A DNA stretch of 64,000 nucleotides from Buddleja alternifolia (taxonomy: Eukaryota > Streptophyta > Magnoliopsida > Lamiales > Scrophulariaceae), in NCBI GenBank assembly GCA_019426215.1, contig CM033397.1, forward strand, positions 30,940,480 through 31,004,479. The letters are read 5' to 3'. A program made the translations under genes and the position numbers. Numbering within the stretch: the first letter of the stretch is position 1; each line of letters starts with the position of its first letter. Positions 21,637-32,133 of this stretch are shown here, piece by piece. Below the pieces are notes generated by a model. It was given only the letters and a program-made list of their open reading frames with translations. It had not been told where the DNA came from and ran no database searches.

Positions 21637-24600
21637 TTAATGACTTGGTCTAACTCTGTATCGCTTGGGCATTTCAGCTCGGATAGCTTCAGTCAGATTG
21701 TCTTCCAAGATCATCATTGCTTCATGATCTTTGTTGATGATAAGCTTGTTTTCTTCTTGTTGTCTCTTCTTGAATATTGTAAAGTGATTATCCCAGTCAG
21801 TTGGGTCGATACCAATGTACCTTAGGCAGATTCGAAAAGCTTGGCTAAAATCAGTCATCTTCCTTTCTTCAGCTAAGATCTGTGGATTTGTAGGTTCTGA
21901 AATGGATGTTCTCTGAAGAGGAATGTCAAACTGTTCAAGCAGTGCTCTTGTAGGAATTGGTAGGTTTGGATATAACGCTCTAGGAGGTTCCCTTAGCGTA
22001 CTACTGGGCGCTCCGGATGAACTTTGTTTCAGAGCAGTTATCCAAGACGGGAGATTAAGCGCAGACTGAGAAGGAGGCACTTGACGCTTAGGAGACGGAG
22101 GATCTTCAACTTTTGAACTGGACGCTTTCCGCTTTTCTCCTTTCTTCTTCTCTTCCCCCTTATTGCCATCATCAGATTTTAAGAAGTGGTTTGTGAGTAC
22201 ACTTACCTGATGAGCAATCTGAGATAAGGAATCTGTGATGTCATCCAGACGCTTGTCGAAGCGTTCCTGCATAACAAGAAGCTTAGCGCTGGTGGCGTCA
22301 TTCACAGAGATCTCAAGGGTTGCAAGGCGCTTTTCAAGTTCTTCTTTCATGGCAAGTTGGGTTGCGTGGGCAGCATCCTGCATTTCTTGAAAGTCTTGTT
22401 TGCACTCACCAACTGCCGCTTGAGCTGAACTACGCATATGAGCAATCTGAGCGCTCATTACGTGAGTTTCAATCTTTGCCAGGTCTTCCTTAATCCAATG
22501 GAGAGATTCTTCACTCTGAGTAGCTTGAGCGCTAATTGTCTCCAAAACAGATTTAAGCAGGGGACCGAAGGCTTGACTCTCATCTGATTGAACCGCTTGA
22601 GGAGCTGGTCGCTTGAACCGTGATGAGTGTTTGAGAGAGTCAAAAGGAACTTGATAGGCTGGATCAAAAACAGTACCTCGAATATCCAGGGAAGGATCTT
22701 CAGCACTATCAATGGTAGCATGTTCAGGAGCGTCAGGAATACTGGTATCTGCAGACTTGAACGCTTCAGATGTCTCAGCAGGCGCTTCCTCAAGCGTTGA
22801 CTCAGGTTGGCGAAAGTCAGTGAATTGGAAGTTCCAGCTTGCTGAGTCGGCATAAGAGGTGGATGTAGAATCCAAGAGTTCAATGAGTCTGGTCCTGGAC
22901 ATACAAGTACCGGAGATAAATGTGCGAAGAGGACTATCAATGGCCCTGATGTACATTGGACCAATGATATCCAGCACATGATCTGGGAAAACTTTGGACG
23001 GCGCTTGAGCGATGGAGAATAGTGAATCTGTGCAGTGAGTTCTGGAAAATCCAATCAAGCAATCTGAGGGAAGAGATGCAGGACGTCGATGTGTAGGCAC
23101 ACAGTCCGCATAGTACTCTTCAAGATACGGATAAATGGCTTGAGCGAGCTCTTGATTCCTTTCAAGCAGAGAGAGAACATACTCATAGTGATTGAGTACC
23201 TCACTGCGAATGGAAGGGAGCAGTGGATATCCTTTGAATGAATTGATCACTGAGCCGTTCCAAGATCTGAGATTGGCAGTGAAGATTTTATCAAAGAGAG
23301 ATACTGGAGATAGAATCTTCACCATCAGATTGAAGTTTTCTTCACAGTGGCTTGGAGCAAGATTTAAGCACCGTTCACCAACTGTACCACTGGAAGACGC
23401 TTGAGCATTAAACCGAAGAGGGGTGAGGGATACTCTCTGAAGTTCTTGACGTAGACATTGTTCTATTTGATGTCTAATAATTGGGAGCTTGAGAACAGGT
23501 CCGAGTCTTTGTTGACGCTTCAGGAGGCAATACTTGGCGAATTGACGCTTCTTGTCATGCATGCCTATGCCGAAAAGATGGGGAGCTTGGACTAACTCTG
23601 GGAAGGTGTATTTATGTCCCATGTACGCTTCAACCCAATTTACTTCATTTATACAGAAGTCTGTGCCAGCAGTCACCATAGCACGAATGCCTTCAAGATG
23701 AATATCTCTTATGGCTTCAAAGCGGTGCTTATCAGGCTGATAGTTGGCATTCCAGACGCTGTCAAAGTAAGCATCAGCTTCAGTCTGGAGCAGATCGGTC
23801 AACGATTCAAGGCGCTCACCAGCATGAATCTCTTTATTTTTCCATAGACTAAGAGGACGGACCGATGCAAGATTTTCAGCGCTGTGAGCCGTCTGTGGGA
23901 AATGTGTGTAACCTTCTCTGTTCAAGACTGACTCTGAGGGATTGAGAAAGCTAGGACGGAGAGGATCATACACACGAACAGTGTAATCCCTTAGCGCGAA
24001 CCCAGTTGGTCGGCTGTGGCCATTATCAAGATAGTAAGCCACATCCACGACACATCTAGGAGGTCTGTCTCCTGGTCTGTCTAGAACGGTTGCTTTGATT
24101 TCGCTGTCAAAGTCAATCAGTCTTGCAGCGTCAGCTTCTGCAGCAATATATCTTTCTTTATTATATCCTGCAGGAATGAAATCTTCGTCGAGCGCTGGGG
24201 GCATATAGTTAATTGAATGATCAATTGTCTTCAGCGGATCGAGTTGAAAGAAGTGACGAGGAGCTGTAACGTCTTCAGCAGCGCTCTGACCTTCTGAACG
24301 TGCCTCTGTTAAAGTAGCAGGTTCCTCAGTTTCAATTGCAGCTACTTCAGCGGCAACATCTTGAGCGATAGCTACGACTCCAGTCAGGTCAACATCCAAC
24401 AGAACATCTGTGGACACTTCAGCAGCAGCTGGAACTATAGCTGAAAAACAAGAGCCATCCTCTATAAGAGCAGGATCTTCTACAGATGTAGGAATAGAAA
24501 TGCTGTGGGAAGAAATAAACTTACCCTGAGAACTAAGCTCAACAGCAGTTTCTGGAGCGCTTGGCTCAACAGCAACATCTTGAGCGCTTGGCTCAACGAC

Positions 24601-25650
24601 AACTTGAGCGCTTGGCTCAACGGCAACTTGAGCGCTTGGCTCAACTGTCTCAGGCTCTTCAGGAGTAGCTTGACGCTTGCTAGTCCTGGAACGCTTAAAG
24701 ATTTTCTTAATGTTGACTCCTTCAACTAGTTTAGCCGGAGGAGCGGGAGGATCAGCAGCTGGTTCTTCAAAGTCTATTTGCTTAATGATCCCTTCCAGCT
24801 TTCGTCTTTTGAGAGGCAACTTGTCCTCGGCATCCTCATCAGTTTCCTCATCAATCTTTTGAGAGGGGACGGCAATTTTAACTTTTGGTTTTCTGGGGGC
24901 TCTCTTCTTCGTTGCTGCTGGACGCTTCACAGCTTCCTCTGGCACTGGTCTCTCCGCCTTTTGAGCAAGCAGTTGGCGTTCTTCCAGCCGCTCAGATAGG
25001 GGTCTAGCCGCACCACTAACTTTTGGAGGATTGAACATATTGTTCAGAATCCTTTTTCCCAACAACTTGGACTTATTCAACGGAAGTCCAGACGAGTACA
25101 CACAATTCGATTTAAACAAGATGTCGCTCAGGATGAGTCCATAAGGCTTATTTGAAGCGCTTAGACTGTCCCGAAACCGTCCAAAGATGTACTCACTCCA
25201 GTTGATTTTGATGTTGAAGAGTATAGCAACCATCATCTGAAATTGAACAGGATTTACCTTATCAAAGGTTCCCACGCGGCATTCTATGATCTTGCTGCAG
25301 AAATCAGCCAATAACCGGTATTTGGACACCAGGTCTTTCTTCTCGAAGTACTGAGTGTAAGGAACGTCGTCGTACGCACTCATGATTGCCCATGCTTCCT
25401 TAATTTGTTTCAACGTAACAGAATCCAATGCCTCACCCTCATTAGGCAAATTGAAGTTCTTGGCAATGGTGGAAGCAGATAGGATGAATTCCTTTGGAGA
25501 CTCCTTCTTGGAGAAGGGAATTTGACAAGAGATGGACTTCTTGTCCTCTGAAAGTGTAGCAGTCTTCCAGAAAGTTTCAACTTCAGTGGGAAACATATAA
25601 GAGTATTGGGTTAAGAAGGGTTTGAGCCCAGCTTTGACGACCATGTCCAT
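21637..25650 (-). CDS. Third ORF of SIRE element (envelope-position protein, 1337 codons)
   Basis: A long open frame downstream of pol, where SIRE-type elements carry an extra or 'envelope-like' gene. The first 220 residues (for example NLPNEGEALDSVTLKQIKEAW, then LLADFCSKIIECRVGTFDK) resemble the 'putative plant transposon protein' type of domain. Next come a Lys/Arg-rich stretch with KRPAATKKRAPRKPK (possible nuclear signal) and a tandem repeat of about 11 residues based on VEPSAQ. A long acidic/Ala-rich linker and a likely coiled coil near residues 1060-1170 follow. I see no signal peptide or convincing transmembrane helix, so an envelope role is not supported by sequence alone. A better start (ATG at 25764-25766, MAPKKSSSTSAEIT) lies upstream in another frame; a one-base shift near 25680 separates them. 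The function is unknown. Confidence 0.75.
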   Translation of the reverse strand: MDMVVKAGLKPFLTQYSYMFPTEVETFWKTATLSEDKKSISCQIPFSKKESPKEFILSASTIAKNFNLPNEGEALDSVTLKQIKEAWAIMSAYDDVPYTQYFEKKDLVSKYRLLADFCSKIIECRVGTFDKVNPVQFQMMVAILFNIKINWSEYIFGRFRDSLSASNKPYGLILSDILFKSNCVYSSGLPLNKSKLLGKRILNNMFNPPKVSGAARPLSERLEERQLLAQKAERPVPEEAVKRPAATKKRAPRKPKVKIAVPSQKIDEETDEDAEDKLPLKRRKLEGIIKQIDFEEPAADPPAPPAKLVEGVNIKKIFKRSRTSKRQATPEEPETVEPSAQVAVEPSAQVVVEPSAQDVAVEPSAPETAVELSSQGKFISSHSISIPTSVEDPALIEDGSCFSAIVPAAAEVSTDVLLDVDLTGVVAIAQDVAAEVAAIETEEPATLTEARSEGQSAAEDVTAPRHFFQLDPLKTIDHSINYMPPALDEDFIPAGYNKERYIAAEADAARLIDFDSEIKATVLDRPGDRPPRCVVDVAYYLDNGHSRPTGFALRDYTVRVYDPLRPSFLNPSESVLNREGYTHFPQTAHSAENLASVRPLSLWKNKEIHAGERLESLTDLLQTEADAYFDSVWNANYQPDKHRFEAIRDIHLEGIRAMVTAGTDFCINEVNWVEAYMGHKYTFPELVQAPHLFGIGMHDKKRQFAKYCLLKRQQRLGPVLKLPIIRHQIEQCLRQELQRVSLTPLRFNAQASSSGTVGERCLNLAPSHCEENFNLMVKILSPVSLFDKIFTANLRSWNGSVINSFKGYPLLPSIRSEVLNHYEYVLSLLERNQELAQAIYPYLEEYYADCVPTHRRPASLPSDCLIGFSRTHCTDSLFSIAQAPSKVFPDHVLDIIGPMYIRAIDSPLRTFISGTCMSRTRLIELLDSTSTSYADSASWNFQFTDFRQPESTLEEAPAETSEAFKSADTSIPDAPEHATIDSAEDPSLDIRGTVFDPAYQVPFDSLKHSSRFKRPAPQAVQSDESQAFGPLLKSVLETISAQATQSEESLHWIKEDLAKIETHVMSAQIAHMRSSAQAAVGECKQDFQEMQDAAHATQLAMKEELEKRLATLEISVNDATSAKLLVMQERFDKRLDDITDSLSQIAHQVSVLTNHFLKSDDGNKGEEKKKGEKRKASSSKVEDPPSPKRQVPPSQSALNLPSWITALKQSSSGAPSSTLREPPRALYPNLPIPTRALLEQFDIPLQRTSISEPTNPQILAEERKMTDFSQAFRICLRYIGIDPTDWDNHFTIFKKRQQEENKLIINKDHEAMMILEDNLTEAIRAEMPKRYRVRPSH

Positions 25651-25766
25651 TATGTCCGTCAGGTTGATCTGAGTTTGTTCATATAGAAATTCCAGTCGAC
25701 AACAAGACCTTCAGTTACCTTGATGGTAATTTCAGCAGAAGTAGATGATGATTTCTTTGGTGCCAT

Positions 25767-26570
25767 ATTTTTTTTATTTTTTTTTTAAAAGAAGAAGATG
25801 GACTGAGATTTTTCTGTTGTTTTGAGAGAGAGATAAAGAGAGATTTGCAGATATGCTTGAGTAGAAAGTAAATTACTTTTTCTGCAGAGTTTGTGTTTTA
25901 AATGACACAGTAAAGAGTTTTGAAACTTGTGTTATGTAGTCTTAGTAGGATTTAAACACGTGTAATAACTGTTGAATCTTAGCCATAAATTTATTAACTG
26001 CGGACGCGAGTTTTGTGTAAAAGAGAGAAGTTACATTTGGTAATTCTCACATATAAAGATTTGACATCCGAGTTAAAAAAAATTAACGTTTGGTATTTTC
26101 AGAGTGTAACACACGCGCATGTTTGTACACTGACACGTACACAAATACGTGCTATCTCTGAACCGTCATTTTTAAAAAATTTGAGTACCCGCCAGTTTGA
26201 TGTGATAGAGGCGTGTGAGTAGAGTACAAAATAGACCTTTGAGTCTACCCACGACCTTGAAAGAAGTTTGAAAACTTTATGCATGGCTTGTAACGAAAAT
26301 ATTTTATAAATTTTTGATAAACTATTCAGCGCTTAGCTGATATAATGGACGCTTGAAGTCAAAAGTCTTTTCAATATTTTGAGCATTCAATATTTTATGC
26401 AAACATAGAACTGAGCGTTGATGATTAGGCATCTGAAAAATTTTTATCATTGACGCTTACAGTTATGGTCAAGTATAATTTTTTTTTTTTTTTTTTTTTT
26501 AAAGAATATTGTGAGATATAACTTAAGTGGATTCCCCCTAAATTATATGCCTAATAAAATATGATGCTTC
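25767..26570 (-). promoter_or_regulatory. Leader and possible internal promoter of the SIRE third ORF
   Basis: About 800 noncoding bases separate pol from ORF3. On the minus strand the last 100 are a CT-rich leader (tctctctttatctctctctc) just before the ATG at 25766. Further up lie a CACGTG G-box (25957-25962) and a TATA-like tttatatgtg (about 26050-26059). A 22-nt T run (26479-26500, poly-A on the element strand) follows the end of pol. Promoter activity is inferred, not shown. Confidence 0.4.
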
Positions 26571-26574
26571 ATGA

Positions 26575-27345
26575 TCAAGCGTTTAAATCAATCATACCTA
26601 GTTCACTTCTCAAAGTGAGAAAACGTTGTTCATTGAGTGCTTTGGTGAAGATATCTGCCAGTTGTTTGTCAGTTCCAATGAAGTGCATGGAGATATCTTT
26701 CTTTTGAACGTGGTCACGAAGAAAATGGTATCTAATGTCAATGTGTTTGGTTCTTGAATGCAGAACAGGGTTTTGAGTCATGGCTAAAGCGCTTTGGTTA
26801 TCACAATGAATGGGAGTTGGTCCTAAGATTGTTCCGTAATCTCTAAGTTGTTGCCTCATCCATAGAACTTGTGCACAACAACTTCCTGCAGCTACATACT
26901 CAGCTTCGGCTGTGGAGGTAGCTATGGATTGTTGTTTCTTGCTATGCCATGAAACTAACCTATCACCTAAGAATTGACAAGTACCACTAGTGCTTTTACG
27001 ATCTATTTTGCAACCTGCAAAATCTGCATCTGAGTAACCGATTAGTTCAAAAGGAGAATCCCTGGGATACCATAAGCCCACATGTTGTGTGCCTTTTAGG
27101 TATTTAAGGATTTTCTTGGCAGCAGTCAAGTGTGACTCTTTAGGATCAGCTTGGAATCGTGCACACATACATACCGAAAACATAATATCAGGTCTACTGG
27201 CAGTGAGATAAAGAAGTGATCCTATGATACCTCTATAATTAGTGATATCAACTTTCTTTCCACTTTCATCTTTATCTAACTTAAGCGTTTGGCTCGTTGG
27301 AATTTTTGAATATGATGCATTCTCCATACCAAATTTTTTAATCAT
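26575..27345 (-). CDS. SIRE pol C-terminus: RT thumb and RNase H
   Basis: Same frame as the pol ORF to its right, separated only by a TAA at 27391-27393. It opens with the RT connection (MIKKFGMENASYSKIP). It then carries RNase H motifs: SPFELIGYSDADFAGCKIDR with the catalytic D, AEAEYVAAGSCCAQ with the E, and RTKHIDIRYHFLRDHV. It ends with ADIFTKALNEQRF. Only the nonsense codon prevents a continuous pol. Confidence 0.85.
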   Translation of the reverse strand: MIKKFGMENASYSKIPTSQTLKLDKDESGKKVDITNYRGIIGSLLYLTASRPDIMFSVCMCARFQADPKESHLTAAKKILKYLKGTQHVGLWYPRDSPFELIGYSDADFAGCKIDRKSTSGTCQFLGDRLVSWHSKKQQSIATSTAEAEYVAAGSCCAQVLWMRQQLRDYGTILGPTPIHCDNQSALAMTQNPVLHSRTKHIDIRYHFLRDHVQKKDISMHFIGTDKQLADIFTKALNEQRFLTLRSELGMIDLNA

Positions 27346-27390
27346 ATCTCGTGTATATTTAGCTTGGTTGATAAATATGCCATTAGGGAG

Positions 27391-29814
27391 TTATTTAACT
27401 TGTAGTCCTAAGAAGAAAGTTAATTCACCCATCATGCTCATTTCAAATTGTTCTTGCATCATTTTCGAAAATTTCTCACACAGACGCTTATTAGTAGAAC
27501 CAAATATAATGTCATCAACGTAAATTTGAACTAAGAGAATATCTTCATCATTGGTAATTTTAAATAACGTTGTGTCAACGCTGCCTTTTGAAAAACCTTT
27601 ACCAATAAGAAAGATAGAGAGAGTGTCATACCATGCTCGAGGTGCTTGCTTAAGCCCATAAAGTGCTTTTTCTAGCTTGTAAACCATACCCTTACCATGA
27701 TTGTTGATGAATCCTGGTGGTTGCTCCACATACACTTCTTCTTGGAGTTTACCATTCAGGAAGGCACTCTTTACGTCCATTTGAAATACTGTAAACTTGT
27801 TAAACGCTGCGTACGCTAGAAACATGCGGATTGCTTCAAGACGAGCAACAGGAGCGTATGTCTCATCAAAGTCAATGCCCTCCTCTTGGCAGTATCCTTG
27901 AGCTACGAGTCTGGCCTTGTTTCTTACAACAATGCCGTCCTCATCCATCTTGTTTCTATATACCCATCTAGTTCCAATAACTCCTTGATGAGTTGGTCTT
28001 GGTACTAGCATCCAAACTTTATTTCGCTCAAACTGATTGAGCTCTTCTTGCATAGCTTCAATCCAACTTGGATCACTTAACGCTTCATCCACTTTCTTAG
28101 GTTCCATTTGAGATAGAAAGCTTGCGAACATAGCCTCATTTAATGTAGCGGCTCTAGTTCTAACTGGTGCTTCAATATCTCCAATGATTTGCTCAGGTGG
28201 ATGGTCACGTAACCATAGTCTATCTGTTTGGAAGGGGTTTTGAGAATGAACAGGCGCTTGAGAATCATTCGCTTGACCATTCTCCTGCGTTGGCGCTTCA
28301 AGTTCACGATTCCTTCTTTGCTCTTGATGATCATTCTTTTCATGATCATCCGTATTTCTTACATGATAATTTAGATTGATTTCACGAGTATTCTTAGGAG
28401 GAGGCACTGAGATCTCATCATCATCGTCAGTATCTTCATCAATAGTAATTTTGGACGCTTGATGACATAGATCTTCAACTCCTACATCATTTACATTTAC
28501 CTTACTCGGCTCTTGGTTAGCATCATCAAACACAACATGAATAGATTCCTCAACCTTCGATTTGATCTTATTGAGAATGCAAAAATTCTTTCCATTTTTG
28601 GCGTAGCCTAGAAAGATTCCTTCATCCGCTTTAGGATCAAAAGTCTTTAGGCTTTGGGATCCATTATTATGGATAAAACATTTAGAACCAAAGACGTGAA
28701 AGTATGAAATATTTGGCTTACGTCCCTTCCACAGTTCATATGGAGTTTTTCCATGCTGTTTGTTGATCATGCATCGATTTTGAGTGTAACAAGCAGTGTT
28801 GATCGCTTCGGCCCAAAATCTAGGAGCAAGCTTGGATTCAGCTAACATAGTCCTAGCGGCTTCCTTAAGCGTTCGGTTCCGGCGCTCAGCAACACCATTT
28901 TGTTGGGGAGTTCTGGGAGCTGAATACTCATGATGTATTCCATTTTCTGCACAAAACTTCTCAACAACCTTGTTAGTAAACTCAGTACCGTGATCGCTTC
29001 TTATTCTTGCAACCTTAAGATTTTTCAATGTTTGAAGTTGCCGAATAAGCGCTGTTAACTTGTCACATGTTTCATCTTTGGATGAAAGAAATTCCACCCA
29101 AGTAAATCTAGAGAAATCGTCTACTACCACTAAAGTATACTTTTTACCGCTTACACTGATTGTTTGAACAGGTCCAAACAAATCCATGTGAAGTAGTTCA
29201 AGTATTCTAGAAGTAGATAGATGAGGTTTTCTCTTGAAAGATGATTTAACTTGTTTACCCATTTGACAAGCGTCACAGAGGCGATCCTTATGAAATGGTC
29301 CATTTGGCAATCCCTCTACAAGATTTTGACTTATAAGCTGAGAGATTGTCTTAAAGTTGAGGTGATTCATTTTTCTATGCCATAACCAACCCATTTTAGA
29401 TTCATTTTTAGCAACAAAGCATGTTGGGTTGTTATCAAGTGTTGAACCCCAATCTACCAAATATACGTTGTTATTCCTTTTTCCTTTTAGTTTAGTAGAT
29501 TTAGTCTTAGCGTCGTTTATATAGCAATAGTCACTTGAGAATATGACTTCAAAGCCTTTATCGCAGAATTGACTTATGCTTAATAAATTGTGCTTTAGAC
29601 CCTCAACAAAATAAACATCACTTATCATGATGTTCCCCCTATGCACAGTACCTATACCTTTGGTTTTTCCTTTGGAGTTATCACCAAATACAACCTGAGG
29701 ACCATTGGCAGCTTGATAGTTGATCAGAAGATCTTTGGAACCTGTCATGTGCCTTGACGATCCACTATCAAAATACCAAACAGATGTATTGACTTTAGCT
29801 CTAGGTACCTGCAA
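27391..29814 (-). CDS. SIRE pol: protease, integrase, reverse transcriptase
   Basis: Domains in order: aspartic protease ([14 protein letters not shown], residues about 12-25), GAG-pre-integrase and HHCC zinc region ([13 protein letters not shown] ... CDACQMGKQ), and integrase core. The core shows D at [12 protein letters not shown] at [10 protein letters not shown] and E at [19 protein letters not shown]. The variable linker follows, then RT ([45 protein letters not shown], and catalytic [13 protein letters not shown]). It stops at a TAA after FFLGLQVK, where intact family members continue. The leftmost start shown is a TTG; relative to gag it is in another frame, so expression would need a frameshift or splicing. 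Confidence 0.88.
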   Translation of the reverse strand: MQVPRAKVNTSVWYFDSGSSRHMTGSKDLLINYQAANGPQVVFGDNSKGKTKGIGTVHRGNIMISDVYFVEGLKHNLLSISQFCDKGFEVIFSSDYCYINDAKTKSTKLKGKRNNNVYLVDWGSTLDNNPTCFVAKNESKMGWLWHRKMNHLNFKTISQLISQNLVEGLPNGPFHKDRLCDACQMGKQVKSSFKRKPHLSTSRILELLHMDLFGPVQTISVSGKKYTLVVVDDFSRFTWVEFLSSKDETCDKLTALIRQLQTLKNLKVARIRSDHGTEFTNKVVEKFCAENGIHHEYSAPRTPQQNGVAERRNRTLKEAARTMLAESKLAPRFWAEAINTACYTQNRCMINKQHGKTPYELWKGRKPNISYFHVFGSKCFIHNNGSQSLKTFDPKADEGIFLGYAKNGKNFCILNKIKSKVEESIHVVFDDANQEPSKVNVNDVGVEDLCHQASKITIDEDTDDDDEISVPPPKNTREINLNYHVRNTDDHEKNDHQEQRRNRELEAPTQENGQANDSQAPVHSQNPFQTDRLWLRDHPPEQIIGDIEAPVRTRAATLNEAMFASFLSQMEPKKVDEALSDPSWIEAMQEELNQFERNKVWMLVPRPTHQGVIGTRWVYRNKMDEDGIVVRNKARLVAQGYCQEEGIDFDETYAPVARLEAIRMFLAYAAFNKFTVFQMDVKSAFLNGKLQEEVYVEQPPGFINNHGKGMVYKLEKALYGLKQAPRAWYDTLSIFLIGKGFSKGSVDTTLFKITNDEDILLVQIYVDDIIFGSTNKRLCEKFSKMMQEQFEMSMMGELTFFLGLQVK

Positions 29815-29828
29815 TCAAAAGGGAAGTT

Positions 29829-31070
29829 CTATTTCTGTTTAGGTACCCATTGTTGCTTGGGTCCTTCAACATTAGTATCCTTGTTAGTGTTAAGTAGAAC
29901 TTTAGGAACCCAAATTTGCCTTGTCTTCATAGTAGGAATATTGGCCTTTTTGGGTTTCACCTTGTGCTGTGTGTAATTTTTGGATGTATAATAATATCCA
30001 CGATTATAATAATAGTCATAATCATAATTATCATAGTATCGATAATATGATCTTGACTGTCTTGGATATCGACGCTGGTATTTCCTTGGCTCTGGCTTGG
30101 GTTGCACGTTTGGTGCTGAACGCTTAGCGCTTGATTCACAGTGACTAGATTTATCCTTAGCTTTTTGAGCGTTTGGATGAGTCTGTCTTTGTGGATCATT
30201 TGCTTTAGCCTTACCCTTGTCTGAGTTAGTTTTGACTTTCTCATTTGGCCTCTTACCATTGTCCCTTGGTTCATTTTGAGTTTGACCTTGTGAACCTTTC
30301 TCAACAAAGAAAACACCCTTTCCTTTGTTGTTTGCCGTAACATTAGGTTTGTTTGGTTGTTTACCGAATTCATTGCATCCTAAACCGGTCTTTTCTCCAA
30401 ACAACCTTGTTATTTTAGTCACATTGTCGAGCTTTCTGGATGCTTTGGACAACGATGAGACGAGCTGTTCTGACTTGGCAAGTCTAGCCATCAGATCAGC
30501 TTCTCTCTTGACTATTATATCAAAATCACCTTTCAATTGAATAACTTCACTCTCAAGCGATTGATTTTTCTCAATGCACTGTTGCTGAATTTGCAACTCT
30601 GCTCTGAGCGTTACTTTATCGTTTGTGAGTGATGAAATAATAGCGAGATCATTTTGATATATTTTGGCAGCTTCTTGACATTCATTGTAATATTCTCTGA
30701 CTTTGTCAAGTAATTCATCATAAGAAAGAGGAATTGATAATTCATTGATTACCTCAGGGGACGCTTCATCATCTCTGGCCATGAGACATATGAGCGCTGA
30801 GTCATCTAACGGCTCATCATCATCACTACTTTCGTCTGATGATTCTAAATCTTCAGGTGCTGATGCTGGTTCTGATTCCGCAAGCAAACCTTGTTGTCGA
30901 AGGTTGCTCCTGAATTGGTTTCTATCCAAGTAATCCTGCCTTGAGGGCTTGGATACATTTGGATAGGGACAATTTACCTGGTAGTGCCCCGGTTTCCTGC
31001 AATTATAACAAAGATTGGTTTTCATTTTTTGTTCACTTGTTAGCCTTGCAGTGTGTGGTTTTGAAACCAC
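29829..31070 (-). CDS. SIRE gag C-terminal half (zinc knuckle)
   Basis: Contains the CCHC knuckle CYNCRKPGHYQVNCP near residues 21-35, an acidic Ser/Asp stretch (SSDESSDDDEPLDDSA), a coiled coil (about residues 150-235) and a Lys/Asn-rich, Tyr-rich tail ending in QQWVPKQK. It is in the same frame as the N-terminal half; a single TAG at 31152-31154 divides them. Nucleocapsid role: RNA binding and particle assembly. Confidence 0.85.
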   Translation of the reverse strand: MVSKPHTARLTSEQKMKTNLCYNCRKPGHYQVNCPYPNVSKPSRQDYLDRNQFRSNLRQQGLLAESEPASAPEDLESSDESSDDDEPLDDSALICLMARDDEASPEVINELSIPLSYDELLDKVREYYNECQEAAKIYQNDLAIISSLTNDKVTLRAELQIQQQCIEKNQSLESEVIQLKGDFDIIVKREADLMARLAKSEQLVSSLSKASRKLDNVTKITRLFGEKTGLGCNEFGKQPNKPNVTANNKGKGVFFVEKGSQGQTQNEPRDNGKRPNEKVKTNSDKGKAKANDPQRQTHPNAQKAKDKSSHCESSAKRSAPNVQPKPEPRKYQRRYPRQSRSYYRYYDNYDYDYYYNRGYYYTSKNYTQHKVKPKKANIPTMKTRQIWVPKVLLNTNKDTNVEGPKQQWVPKQK

Positions 31071-31151
31071 TGGAGCTGGGAGACTTTGAGTAGACGCTTG
31101 ATATTGAGCAGGCGCTTGAGGTAAAGGAACAGAATATTGAGGCGCTTGAAA

Positions 31152-32030
31152 CTATTGTTGTACGGGAGAAGGCGCTTGATATGAACTTTGTCCTTGATTA
31201 TTAGGACCTTTTCCTTTCTTTTCATATCTCAAGAACTTCCTGAATCTATTCAGCAAAGCCAACTTTTCTTCCTCATTAATGTCCGAATTCTTTCCTTTGT
31301 TACCCGATTTGCCTTTGATTGATGCAATGAGCGCTCCAGATTCAATCACTGGATTACTCACAATGTCACTAGCAGAGTTCAACTCGAACTCAAAAGCTTT
31401 TAGCTCTGAAAAGGCATCTTCTGGAGTTAAGAGATCCAGCATGTTTGATTCTCTCATAGCTGTTGTCTTCATCAAGAATTTACTTGGTAGACTTCTAAAG
31501 ATCTTAACCACCATTTCTCGATTCTGTAAGTCCATTCCCAACGACGTAAGTTCTGTAACAAGAGCTGTGAATCTTATATCCAATTGCTCTAGCGTTTCAT
31601 TGGGTAGCATCTTAAATCCGTTAAACTTTTCCTTAGCAATGGAAAGTTTGTTTTCTTTGATTTGAGCTGAACCACCACAGATTGTAGCCAGCTTATCCCA
31701 TATTTCTTTAGTTGTTTTGCAAGATTTGATTTTATTGAATAAGTTATCATTATCACCAATAGCCGTATACAGAGCGTTGCGACAAACATTGTCCAAGTTA
31801 GCTCTTCGACGCTCATCTGGAGACCATTCTTGTTTTGGTTTTTCAACGTAACCATCAGGGGTTTCTTCTGTGGCTCCAGGCGCTCTTGTGATAACTTTGT
31901 ATATTTTGATTGGCCCATCTGAAATAATATCGCACATGTCATCATCGCATGAACATAAATACGTAAATGCTTTGACTTTCCATGTGTCAAAATTTGATTC
32001 TGTCAATTTGGGAACTTTAGCAAATGCCAT
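31152..32030 (-). CDS. SIRE gag N-terminal half (UBN2-type)
   Basis: Starts MAFAKVPKLTESNFDTWKVK about 100 bp inside the 5' LTR. It follows the copia Gag pattern: NFDTWK, DERRRANLDNVCRNALYTAI, AKEIWDKL-type segment, LEQLDIRFTALVTEL, and a C-terminal ELKAFEFELN. It ends at an amber codon after SPVQQ, in a stretch where the nucleotide word gcgcttga recurs four times in about 85 bp. Confidence 0.87.
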   Translation of the reverse strand: MAFAKVPKLTESNFDTWKVKAFTYLCSCDDDMCDIISDGPIKIYKVITRAPGATEETPDGYVEKPKQEWSPDERRRANLDNVCRNALYTAIGDNDNLFNKIKSCKTTKEIWDKLATICGGSAQIKENKLSIAKEKFNGFKMLPNETLEQLDIRFTALVTELTSLGMDLQNREMVVKIFRSLPSKFLMKTTAMRESNMLDLLTPEDAFSELKAFEFELNSASDIVSNPVIESGALIASIKGKSGNKGKNSDINEEEKLALLNRFRKFLRYEKKGKGPNNQGQSSYQAPSPVQQ

Positions 32031-32117
32031 ATCTAAGCTTTAAAAAGCAACTAGATTTTGAAAGAAAAGGATCTAAACAAGCAGTTATGCTTGGAAATTT
32101 TAAAATTTCAAAATTAA

Positions 32118-32133
32118 CCGCTCTGATACCACT
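32118..32133 (-). promoter_or_regulatory. Primer-binding site of SIRE element
   Basis: On the minus strand agtggtatcagagcgg begins right after the 5' LTR; tggtatcagagc is the classical initiator tRNA-Met complement. Confidence 0.85.

Noticed and set aside
22458..23054. A 198-aa minus-strand ORF and other frames within 21637-25650
   Set aside because: They overlap the 1337-codon SIRE ORF in other frames and show no independent features.
21637..25650. Calling the SIRE third ORF a true envelope protein
   Set aside because: The location fits, but no signal peptide, fusion peptide or transmembrane anchor was seen.
28140..31990. Alternative-frame ORFs inside SIRE gag and pol (for example 28140-28349, 29957-30373, 31589-31990)
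   Set aside because: They are shadows of recognised gag and pol frames.
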